NCBI GenBank assembly: GCA_936440205.1
Contig: OW387135.1
Span: 28,498,792-28,562,791 of the forward strand
DNA length: 64,000 nucleotides
From: Lepidonotus clava
Lineage: Eukaryota > Annelida > Polychaeta > Phyllodocida > Polynoidae
Direction of reading: 5' to 3'
Below the pieces are notes generated by a model. It had not been told where the DNA came from. It saw only the letters and a program-made list of their open reading frames with translations, and searched no databases. Position 1 is the first letter of the stretch, and every line of letters begins with the position of its first letter. The position numbers were made by a program, and so were the translations under genes. Positions 12,848 to 22,885 of the stretch are shown here, one piece after another.

Positions 12848-15800
12848 ATTAAAATTGCAATCTGAGCTATTTAGACTATATAGAAGAAACAGTGGGAATC
12901 CATATGTGTGGGCCATGTGCAAATCTCCCGAAAAACTAACCAAATTGACCTCTATTGGACACAGAATGAGACTATTTTGGTGCATAGTTTCCCATCTATG
13001 AATGAAAAAGGCACACCAAAGTGTTAATAAATAGTGCCATGTAACACTAAACTTGCCCTAATTTTTGTTTAGATTTATAATTTCTCATTCAGATAGAAAA
13101 AGGTCCAATCTTTTGCCTAATTTGAAGAGGTCAGTATTAACTATATATGTAGTTTGGTCTATGTTGCACTGAATGTTAGGCATCAACAGAATGCAGCAAT
13201 CTGATTGGCTGATTTGCACTCCACTCCATGTTACTCCACCTAAATCTGCTAGGAGGCAGCACTAGAACTGGTCTTTTGATTGCCTGATATGCCACCTCTC
13301 TCCGGTTATTTTCATGCCAGTGTAATGAATCAGAAGAACTGCTAGGAACCATCAAAACATGTCTGCACAGTAGCCACCATGCAGACACGTCTGTCGAGTA
13401 AGCACTATGTAGACATATACTATTTGCCTGTGGACTAGCTATCCTCATGAGGATAGAGAATATCAGAGAATTGATCTATTAATCTTAATGCCAAATTTAA
13501 TGTCAAATTTGCCGAAGGCACTTGGTCACATCCCAAAAAAAGTTTTTTTCCAATTTAAGTAGTATCAAATACTTGTCTGCCAGTAACACCTATAACAAAT
13601 TTGACATAAGCTTTAACTATTTCCGAATAAAGCAGTGTTTAAACAGGCCGTCAAAACTCTTATGTTAGCGATTATCTCAAGCCTTGTGATCGTCCCAACA
13701 GTTGTTCTAAGGCAATGAGCATAGTTGGTCGACAATTCGATTAAAAGCAGGTTTCTACCAAAAAACAACGACCAATGCCTGCTTGTGCTAATAGTCATTG
13801 AGGTTAGAAAGGGATAAAATTAATGTTAATGTTTGTTGTTCTGTGGAAACCCGCCTTAACTCTTTCCCACCAAGGTGACCAACACGACCTAAAACATTTT
13901 GGTTGTTGAAGATGGAAAGGGTTATCACTGGATGGCCGATGTGCAGCATGCCTTTAAGCGTATAGGCAGGGATTACCCAAAATAATTACTGACAAATTAC
14001 CACTGGGGGGAGGTGAAGATAATCATTTCTCTAAAATGGCTAAGATTGCTATTTAGGTGAACTCTTTAAAACTGACCCCCTCTGATAAGGACCTATCTAG
14101 GGTTTCACCTTGTCTCATCTTTAGTGTTAGTTCTTTATTCATTAACTACAATAACTAAAATCTTCCTTATCCTTATTGGTGATTGAAATCAGGCATCATT
14201 TGATTTCTTTCCCGTCTGTTGTTCTATTAGATAGTTTGGCCTTTAAGAATGGCAGAGTAACACGCTGATAAGAGGATTCGTTGGTTTATTGGTTCTCATG
14301 TCAAAGTTGTCACAATGCCAGTCTAGACTCAAGAATAAGGTTTCGATGGTAACACTCGGTTCATAGGAAAGAAACTCCTCATTCCAATGTTCACAATGTT
14401 AGTACTCCTAGAGTCTCTGTAAGGTCTCTCCGACATTGTTCCTCAGGTTAGTTCATACGGGTTCTTCTCTGTATGATGGTAACGCGGTACCTTACTTTAT
14501 GACCCTTTTCTCTGGCTCTGAAAAAGGTGAAGAGAGAGTAAGTACATTAGTAAGAAATATGTAGTGCGTTTATTAAAGAAAAAGAGGTGTTTTTAGGGTG
14601 AAAATGTTGCTTTGCGTGCTACACATCATCAAAACAATCATGCATTCACAACTCTCATACTTTTCAATTGAGAGAAACAATTAATCATACTCTTAATTAT
14701 ATTCTATAGTGTTTTATGGATAGACCTATTTATTGCATATATGATATTGTTACCTACTGTTTTGATTTCAGCCTTAATTATAGACTCCTGTCAGCGGCAT
14801 TAGATTAAGAACAAATTGATTATCTGTACATACATAGCCAGTGATTGCATTTGAATAGATACTTGAAACTTTGAGTTAGGAAATGGGATATTAACCATGC
14901 ATCTTGTCGCAAGGGGTGTCCGCGCTTCGCACCATAAATGACGTCGTTGGCTGTTGCGTGTGTTCCGGTCCTCCATGGACAAACTCTTGGTCGGATTCGG
15001 GCTGGGCCACGAACGGGAAACCTAGTTAAGGAGCGAGTATTAAAAGACAAACACCTTATATAAACTATATGGTATAAATGCAATATAAAAGGAGGAAACA
15101 AACTTTTCCCTACACTTGTGTGTTTGTAGATGTACCTCACATTTTCAGGTACTGAAAGATCAAAACATGAGTGATGTCTGCATGTGAAAGCCTTTCTTTC
15201 TTCTTTTTTTACACCTTTTAGTTATTTTCAGACGGCAATTATTCAGGTTTTTCATTTTCAGGGGGTTGTGACCAAATGGAGAAACTTAATCTAATAGAGA
15301 AGAAGTGAAGGAATATAAATAAAATTTACCGCAATAACATGAATAATCTGAGCGATAATAGACATATGTTTATCTCCCAACATATAACCATGGTTATGTT
15401 CTACTGGCGGCTTGGTTCTATACACTTATAGATAAATATTTAAACTTGATAAAATTAAATGTTATTCAACATAATTATTTCATAATTTGATGGATAATTT
15501 GATGGATTTATTAGGTGAGTCAGCACTTTCGAACTTCAATTGTTTCTCATGCCATTCCACGCCTTTCACTCTTTGCAACGTTCGGTGCTGACGTGAATTT
15601 GCATGTTGTCTGAATGACTAATAGCCAATTTCCCCCTTTTCGATTAACACATTCTGATATCATCACCAGCGATGATTATGGATAATAGTCACGGAATTAG
15701 CTACCTACCGCCGGCATCCATTGTAATACCTGGCTTTGTATCTGGAAAGGAGGCCGCACGCGCGCGCATCATGACATGATTTTGTTGTTTACATTATTTT

Positions 15801-16020
15801 TCTTTTTTCTTTTTTCTTTATTTTTTATCAATGAGTCTTATTATAAACTAATATTCATGACTCTTCTAAATTTTGTGAGCGATTTGTTTCGATGAAGATT
15901 AGAATCACACAAAACAATACACCTCCAAGTTTAAGGTGGGATATCGATTCCACGAGAGATTTAAAAACATTCTACAGTGAATCCTACGAAACATGGGGCC
16001 CTAGATGGGGGGGGGGGGGG
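12848..16020. other. Intergenic stretch without recognised genes
   Basis: No credible exon or repeat with clear ends was found. Open frames here (for example 13,176-13,448 and 14,820-15,140 minus) show no domain signature or exon-like borders. Poly-G near 16,008-16,020 closes the stretch. Confidence 0.5.
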
Positions 16021-16088
16021 TCCCAATGTCGCATGTCGAATTTAAGAAATTGCCATGTCCCCTGTCACTAAAGGAAAAGCCATGTCGC
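16021..16088. repeat. CATGTCG tandem repeat, first locus
   Basis: This is a short array of the phrase GCATGTCGAATTTAAGAAAT and variants. It matches the larger array at 19,621-19,776. Confidence 0.6.
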
Positions 16089-16920
16089 TAGTGTAACTAA
16101 TATCATCTTGTATTCTGTGACTACGTATTAACATTTCTTATCCCTTAATATTTCGTATTTTGAACATTTAGATTGCAAGGAAAAAGGGTACTTAGGGTAA
16201 AACAGGCTTGTAGCGTACATCCTTGCAGTCTATCAGTGATTTACAAAAAATAACAATAAAACAGATCAAGTTACTTGAAGTTTTGAAAAAATGATTAAAA
16301 AGAAAATCAATCCAATATGCTTAACCCGGTATGACCGAAATATGATTGGTTGTTCCTAATCTTGATTAATGGATGACGAGCATGTGCTATTTTGCATTGG
16401 ATGTGAGACGCAACCCGTCTGAATATTTTAGGGCCAACTGGGATTTCTTTTCAAAAATTATCTTTTTTTTAAAAAAAAAGAAAAAAAATCAGTTATAGCC
16501 TTACCAACAACAAAAGGAATTTAGGGGAAAAAGATTTTCCAACCTCCGGATTAGTTTTTTTTCTGGATACCTGTTGGACAGGAAACAACTTTTGGCCTAT
16601 GGTAAGAGAGAACAAAATAATACCAATAGATACGCTTCATATGGTTTAATACCTCAAGATATTAACAGGTATGTTTTTTGCGATTAGAAAATGGTATTTT
16701 GAAATATCCAATCAGAGGGCAGTATTTGTTGGGTGTGTCGCCCTACTATAAGCCATAGCAGAGAGAGTAAAGTTATTTTAATCTCCATGGCCAAAGTAAC
16801 CTGCCCTTCCCCCTCCTCCTCCTCCCCTCACTGCCCCGGGTTTTATGGTCCGATCAAAGAGGGGAGGAGGACAGAGTATATGTGTGTGTGCAGGGAGGGG
16901 GTAGGTAGGGGGGGGGGGTG

Positions 16921-17299
16921 GAGGAAGGGGGGAAAGTCCCCAGCCCACAATACACATTCTGAAATAAAAATGCACATAGAATGACACCGATACATACATT
17001 CTGAAAATAAATGACCATGTAAGTACACCATTATCTAACAAACTAAACTAAACATATTCTGGAAATATAAACGCACATAGAATGACGCCGAAACATACAT
17101 TCTGAAAAGAAATGATTGTGTAAGTACACCAATATGTAACAAACTAAAACTTTCACTTCGTGGGAAGGAAGGGGAGGGGGGAAGTCCCCAGCCCACGATA
17201 CACGTCCTGAAATAAAAACGCACATAGAATGACGTCGATACATACATTCTGAAAATAAATGACCATGTAGGTACACCAATATCTAACAAACTAAAACTG
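16921..17299. repeat. Three-copy tandem repeat
   Basis: Copies lie at about 16,921-17,047, 17,053-17,151 (lacking the G-rich head) and 17,161-17,299. Each has ATTCTGAAA, GCACATAGAATGAC, GATACATACATTCTG and ACACCAATATCTAACAAACT in the same order. The long minus-strand open frames here are by-products of the repeat. Confidence 0.8.
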
Positions 17300-17306
17300 T
17301 CACGCA

Positions 17307-17351
17307 CTCCCCCCCCCCCCCCCCCCCCCCCCAACAAAAAAAAAAAAAAAA
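17307..17351. repeat. Poly-C then poly-A tract
   Basis: About 25 C residues are followed directly by an A-rich run. It lies at the end of the three-copy repeat. Its exact length may be unreliable in assembly. Confidence 0.8.
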
Positions 17352-17850
17352 ACACAAAAAAGAATAGACACCAAAACATATCATAAGAAAAGTGATAAAC
17401 AGATGTACAATACGGAAACGGTATAGTGAACAGTATAAATACCGTTAGATAGAGATGTGCACATAAATAAGTTGCAGAGTGCATGATTTCAACCCCCATG
17501 CACCCTGCATATGCATAAAATAAATCCTTAATTTCGAACCCTATTATCACTAATAGGGGACAGATATCTAACCCTCAACTGGAAGGGACACAGGACAATT
17601 TAAATGAATCAAAAAATGAATTATACTTATCCTGTGTTCCTGAAGGGGCAGTCCTCTGTGTCCGAAATCCCAAGCCTAAATGAGCTACCAGACTGGGGAT
17701 ACTGCCCCTTATATAGTCTCGTTGGTAGTTTTATGGGCATTCCCCCCTCCTAGTCGTGGCCAGGAAGCCCTAATGATTGTATTGCCTTGATCTCGACTAT
17801 CTCTTCTGAAGGTTTCATGGCTAATTTCAAAATAAACATTTTCTAAATAA

Positions 17851-17909
17851 GATAGTGACTGGTTGACAAGGTACTATGAGCCATAGTACCTTGTCAACCA
17901 GTCACTATC
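17851..17909. repeat. Perfect 28-bp inverted repeat with 3-nt loop
   Basis: Bases 17,851-17,878 are the exact reverse complement of 17,882-17,909, separated only by AGC. No mismatch is present. The loop is too short for a typical microRNA precursor, so a palindromic transposon relic or recent inverted duplication is more likely. Confidence 0.9.
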
Positions 17910-18271
17910 CTATACATAGGCCTATATGTAAGTGGAAGAAAAATAATCATATCATGATTTAAACTCGTTGGGTACATCAGCTGATCAGGCAATGGTAGAA
18001 TTCACCCTTGGGGGTAGGTCATTACCAGGGCGGTCCTAGAAGGAAGCACTGTGATGTATGGCCATTGGTAACACCAATTAGCAAATATAAGGCCCACTGG
18101 AACTCTCAGATGTACCGCCATGGACCTCCTTCTTAACTTTACTCTCTCTGATTGCAAGCACAGTGGAAAAGCTCGGGGGAGGGGGGGGGGGGTGAGGTGA
18201 CCAGCGGCCAGTTGTAAACGCCCGGTGATTAACATCTTTGTGGTTACTCAGGCAGGAAGGGGGTAGAGGCG

Positions 18272-18739
18272 TGGCTGGAATTATACACGCGGGCATAGCA
18301 TCAGAAGGCCGCGCGCACACAATTACTTGTATACGCGGGTGTCAAGTCCGCGCACACTGGAAGGCCTGCACACGCGGGACTTTAATGTCCGCGTATACTG
18401 GCAGGCCTGTGGGGCGCGGTATTGTGCCCGCGTATACATGCGCGGTAATACACGCGGAAGTACTTTTTTTTTTACAGCATTATATTATTTGATAATCGGG
18501 GGCCAAGCCCCCGAACCCCCCTTTTCTTTTTTATATTTCTATATTTGATCTTATATCTGCACATTAAAAGTGTGTGTGCTGCTGATTCAGCCTTAAATAT
18601 CCTTGCCTTGCCTTAAATACCTTGCCTTATGTCCGCGTATATAAGCAGATGTGTATGCGCGGATTTTGTGCCCGCGTGTATAAGAAATTATATAAACGCG
18701 ACGGCCGCGTACGCGATAGTCGCGTGTATAACCACGCCC
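18272..18739. mobile_element. CpG-rich inverted-repeat element with 8-bp flanking repeat
   Basis: The ends are inverted copies around GGC/GTGG...TTATACACGCG, and the 8-mer TAGAGGCG lies on both sides (18,264-18,271 and 18,740-18,747), which fits a hAT-like 8-bp target duplication. The body is packed with CGCGTATA/TATACGCG phrases in both orientations, in two clusters (18,285-18,465 and 18,630-18,735) around a plain core. It is far richer in CpG than its AT-rich neighbours. Confidence 0.7.
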
Positions 18740-19620
18740 TAGAGGCGTAGCTTGGCCACCCTCGCCAACTCCCACTGGAAGATAGGCTCGGTAGTGGCCA
18801 CCATTGGCGGCCCCTATATGGCCTATGTAAACAAGGCTCTTTTAGCATTGCTGTCAAACTATCTAAGGGGTCCTGAGCCCTTAATTTACCTTCCACATTT
18901 CTCCTCACTTTATATGCTGTCAAATAGGGGTCTGGCTTTATAATGCCATTTTCAAAAAATACCTTAAGTCATTTACCTAAAGTGGGGATGCATTTAAATG
19001 AATGAGGTCAGAGGTGGGTGTGACAGATTCCCCATGTGAAGTCAGCCAAATCAGAAGGGGCCCAATCTCTCAACTGTTACTATGGGGGCTAATAATCATA
19101 AGTTCCACTAAATTTTAGGTGGTTTTGTAAGAGAAGCACATTGTTGACAATAGTAGATGCTGATTTTAAGGATAATTTGCCAATAACTCATGACAGATCC
19201 ACATGCATTAGTTATTTGTTTTGGACAACACATCCCATCAGCCCCTCTGGCAGGAGCCTGGTCAAGGCCGCCCATCACTGGTAGCTATCAGTCTCTATGT
19301 GTGGGACTAGAGACGTACAGGGGTCAGTCTAGTAGAGGCGGGGGTCGGGGGATTGGAGGAAGGTTCAAAGGGGTGGGGGGGTCAGGGTGGGTAAGTTCCA
19401 GACACACACACAAGAGGAATCTTTTCCGTGATATAGGCACCTGTATCACCTTTCCCTTGTCCCATCGTAAATGTGTTAGGGCCGCCCCTGGCCACTTAAT
19501 GACTACATGCAGAGGCGCGAAATCCCTAGCTCCTGTCGGCCCCCCCAGTCCCGGTGGTCCCTCTCTTCAGTGTATACTCGTTGGTCTGATATTATATCCT
19601 TTTTTTACCTCCAAGTATTT

Positions 19621-19776
19621 TCCCATGTCACTAAGCTCCATGCATGTCGCATGTCGGACTTAAGAAAAGGGTCATGTCACATGTCACTAAGGTGGCCATG
19701 TCACATGTCGAATTTAAGAAATGGCCATGTCGCCGTGTAGAATTTAAGAAATGGCCATGTCGCCGTGTCGAATTTA
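19621..19776. repeat. CATGTCG tandem repeat, second locus
   Basis: Units of about 29 bp contain CATGTCRC, TGTCGAATTTAAGAAATGG and variants, in five or so partial to full copies. A smaller block of the same repeat lies 3.5 kb upstream at 16,021. Confidence 0.75.
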
Positions 19777-20658
19777 GGGGTCTAGGGCCATAAACATGGG
19801 TTGAAATCTTTGTAGAAAAACTTCTTGGAAGTTTACTAGTCAGAGTATAAATAATAAGAGTAATGAACCCTTGACCTGTAAAGTGGCAGTCATCGATCTA
19901 ACATGAAGGAGGCTTTATCTGGGGCCTTGCATATATGTAGTCTGCCCTGATCTATTCTCGTCGAGTCGGTACATCCCCATAAAGGCCATGCCTCTGACTG
20001 GACAGTTCAAATATGTTAGGAATAATTCTATTGGTCCGCTTCATTTGTCATGGGTAGTCCCCGGGGTAGTCCCTTGGATGGTTCCTTGATTGCTGGCCAT
20101 GGGTGTTAATGACTTCACCCAGCCGTAAACCAGTGGCCACAAAGTATTTTGTGATATCATTTCAAACACTACCCAAAATTGTTGTTGGTGTACAGTTCGT
20201 CTGATAAGGGCTGTTGAGAAGTGATTGATACGAAAGTGTCATGGTGTAGAACTGGATCCTTTATTTACGTTCGCACACTGTTTCAACGATGTACAGCAAG
20301 GGAATAAAAAGGGCGATACCCCATGGCTTTCCATTTGAGACAAATATGTAAAACACCCTCAAACTATGTCGATATATAGTAACCATTCGTTGGTCAATCG
20401 GCCACAACAGAAATTTGAACTTTTATTAATCCTGTTTTTTTTTATTTGGTAAGGCAGAAAAGTGTAAGAAACACTAATTTCCATCGCTTTTTAACACTAA
20501 CACATGTAGTTTTATGATAATCTCGTCGAAGCCACAAGGGTTAACCAAAAATGGTTCTGGTTACCCAGTGTGTGTGGGGGGGGGGGGGGGTAGAGAGGAC
20601 CAATTGCCTTTACCACAAACTGTTCTCTACTTAAAGGGGAGGTATGGAGCGAAAACTA

Positions 20659-20818
20659 CAGGGGCCGACCCAGGAATTTTAGAAATGGGGGCGCTTTTAA
20701 TTATCAAAAAAGTCCCATGCCAACTCCAGTGACGCCAGTTTCACATTAAAAAATTATGCTTTACCAACAAAAAAGGGGGATCGCAAGCCCCATAAGCCCC
20801 CCTCTAAATCCATCCCTG
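20659..20818. mobile_element. G-rich short element copy
   Basis: It starts CAGGGGCCGACCCAGGAATTTT and has the middle phrase CACATTAAAAAATTATG. It ends CCCCCCTCTAAATCCATCCCTG, the same head-and-tail pattern as 38,340-38,525. It is probably a hAT-like MITE. Confidence 0.65.
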
Positions 20819-21144
20819 AACTTCTCGTAATCTCAATTACAACTTTAAAGGTATTATCAGAACTGATGTTGAATTTACAGAGAATACAATGTTAGTCAAG
20901 TTCACCTGGATATGACTATGGCAATATGGATAAGGCATTGAAGATTGTAATTCATACAGGAAATTATTATCTAGTTTAATACCATAGTTTTATAAAGGTA
21001 ACTTTTTTTTTCTATCATAGAGTTGTTCATACTATTTGTTAATATATTTCTTTTTAGTTAGATATGTATATTCTTTATGAGCTTATTTGTATTTCCCACT
21101 GGTCACCGTAGGAAAAATTCCACAACTATTATATTATTAATTAA

Positions 21145-22152
21145 CCCACATTATACTAACGTCCTACTGGTAGGACGCCCATGCAATGGATTTCATATTG
21201 TTTGAAAATAAAGGTAAGAATATCAACAGAAAATTAATTTTTGCAATACATTTACTTTCAACACCCATAGAAAAAAAAAACATTCTCAAAATATAATATA
21301 TCTCATATCATCACATGTTGCCATGGCAACGGAACACCACATTATGTGCCAAAATGGACTGTAGTAAAATTACAAAATGGATTTCCATCCCATTCATAAC
21401 ATAACTATTATTTTTTCATGAAATTATTATGGCGATTTGATCCTATATGGCTCTAAACACATACCAAATTTTATCTAAATCAGATGATAACATCCAGAGA
21501 TATTTAGAATTTTCCTCAGCCGTCCTACATGTAGGACGTTAGTATAATCCACTACTACCAATTAGGGTTAAGCACAGTACATCACATTACATTATACTAT
21601 GCTATTGTGAATATTTCTTTGTCATAAAACACTAGGATTATTTTCTAAAAAATAGACTGGATTATTAAACATGCATAGAATAATACACATTAAGGTGCTC
21701 CAAAGACCTAAAAATGAAATTTAATATTTTTTTTAACTCTTTAGTGACCCTTTAGGGCAAATATTCATAAAAAGTGCTTGCTATGTTGCCATGGCAACCA
21801 ACAAAATTAATAATCACTTATCTAAAAAAAATCTGAAGCTTGGATTAATTAAAGTATGTCTCATCCCAGTATATACAACGCATGAATACACAATTTGTTG
21901 ATTATCAATATAGGTTTTTAGATACTGTTTATTGGCAATTATGGCTCTAATTGGTTTATACAAAGAGTTAAATTTCATGATTATTTCAGTAGTGGATTAT
22001 ACTGGCGTCCTACCAGTAGGACGCCTCATATCTCAGGTCTCACTATAGGTGGAGACCTAAAATTTTATATGAGGGTTACTACCTCATATATGGTCGCAAA
22101 TATGAAATCTAGAACACTTCTGATTAATTTTGACACTTTAGCATAATCTGGG
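21145..22152. mobile_element. TTAA-flanked non-autonomous element with three 18-bp palindromes
   Basis: TTAA lies on both sides (21,141-21,144 and 22,153-22,156). The ends are inverted: CCCACATTATACTAACG on the left and CTTTAGCATAATCTGGG on the right, 13 of 17 positions matching. Three palindromes of one type lie inside: 21,160-21,177, 21,521-21,538 (perfect, CGTCCTACATGTAGGACG) and 22,006-22,023. TATA-side arms (AGTGGATTATACT) orient the middle copy opposite to the other two. There is no coding capacity. TTAA plus CCC ends point to piggyBac-type mobilisation. Confidence 0.75.
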
Positions 22153-22640
22153 TTAAATAGGCTGACAATCCTCAGTGGCTAAGATATTACAACTTATATT
22201 CCATGCGACTTGAAATGGCAATATCGTAGCTACTTACCACAAAAAAATATAGAATTGTACATTTTTACCTCAATCCTATTGTGGCTAAATATCAAAAATA
22301 TTATAACTATTCAATATTGGTTAAAGTTTATTCCACAATTGAAAAACGATTCATACATACTACAGGCATTGTAATCTTAAAATAACACACTAAAACATGG
22401 TAGGAAACAGCTTGAAATTGTTCAACGGGACACACAGGCATATCCTAAACTATCACATCTGCTAATAAAAAACATGGGATAGAAACACAAGGGTCATAAC
22501 ATTTAATACTGATACAATATCTTAATTCAATTTACAGTTACGATTTAGAAAGTCTCCTTGAGCGGCCATGCTTAAGAAACAAAAGATAAAACTGCTTGGC
22601 CTATGTCATCACTAGAGGAATGCAGGGCTGAAACTAGCAG

Positions 22641-22650
22641 TATATAAAAG
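22641..22650 (+). promoter_or_regulatory. TATA box of the large receptor gene
   Basis: TATATAAAAG lies about 140 bp before the start codon. Transcription would be expected near 22,670, giving a 5' leader of roughly 110 bases. There is no CpG island, which suits a tissue-restricted gene. The transcription start is inferred. Confidence 0.6.
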
Positions 22651-22775
22651 GGGCATGCAGCAGAGACAGCTTTGGCACATCAAGCATTCAAGCAGGTGCT
22701 GCCTTGTGCCACACACAGTTACCTGTATTGAGTTCTAATCAGTGGTGGTATATATATAGAGTTGGCTTAGTGGGA

Positions 22776-22790
22776 ATGGGTGATGAATAA
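22776..22790 (+). promoter_or_regulatory. Five-codon upstream ORF overlapping the start
   Basis: ATGGGTGATGAATAA begins 7 bases before the first in-frame ATG of the receptor (22,783), in another frame. Its stop lies one base before the ATG at 22,792. Ribosomes ending here could restart at 22,792, so the uORF may reduce translation or choose between the two starts. Confidence 0.5.
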
Positions 22791-22885
22791 CATGGAAGAT
22801 AGACATCACCTGCATAAGCTTTGGGTTAGGACGTATGTGTGTGCAATATTGCATTTGATAATGTTGCCCAATGGATGGGTTCATG
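22783..22885 (+). CDS. Receptor exon 1: start and signal peptide
   Basis: Residues 1-34. A stop (TAG at 22,768) precedes the first in-frame ATG at 22,783; a second ATG at 22,792 is equally usable. A basic stretch ([10 protein letters not shown]) is followed by a hydrophobic core ([13 protein letters not shown]), with cleavage expected near the exon end (VHG/Q). The donor is GTAAGT in phase 1. Confidence 0.75.

Noticed and set aside
17035-17550. 171-residue minus-strand open frame with repeated LTWSFIFRMYVS-type text
   Set aside because: It is produced by the three-copy tandem repeat and a poly-G run, with no domain and no codon bias.
17851-17909. Hairpin as a microRNA precursor
   Set aside because: The loop of three bases and the perfect stem do not fit Drosha substrates.
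19190-19663. 157-residue plus-strand frame
   Set aside because: Low-complexity Gly/Arg segment, no recognisable domain, no splice or promoter context, and it runs into the CATGTCG repeat.
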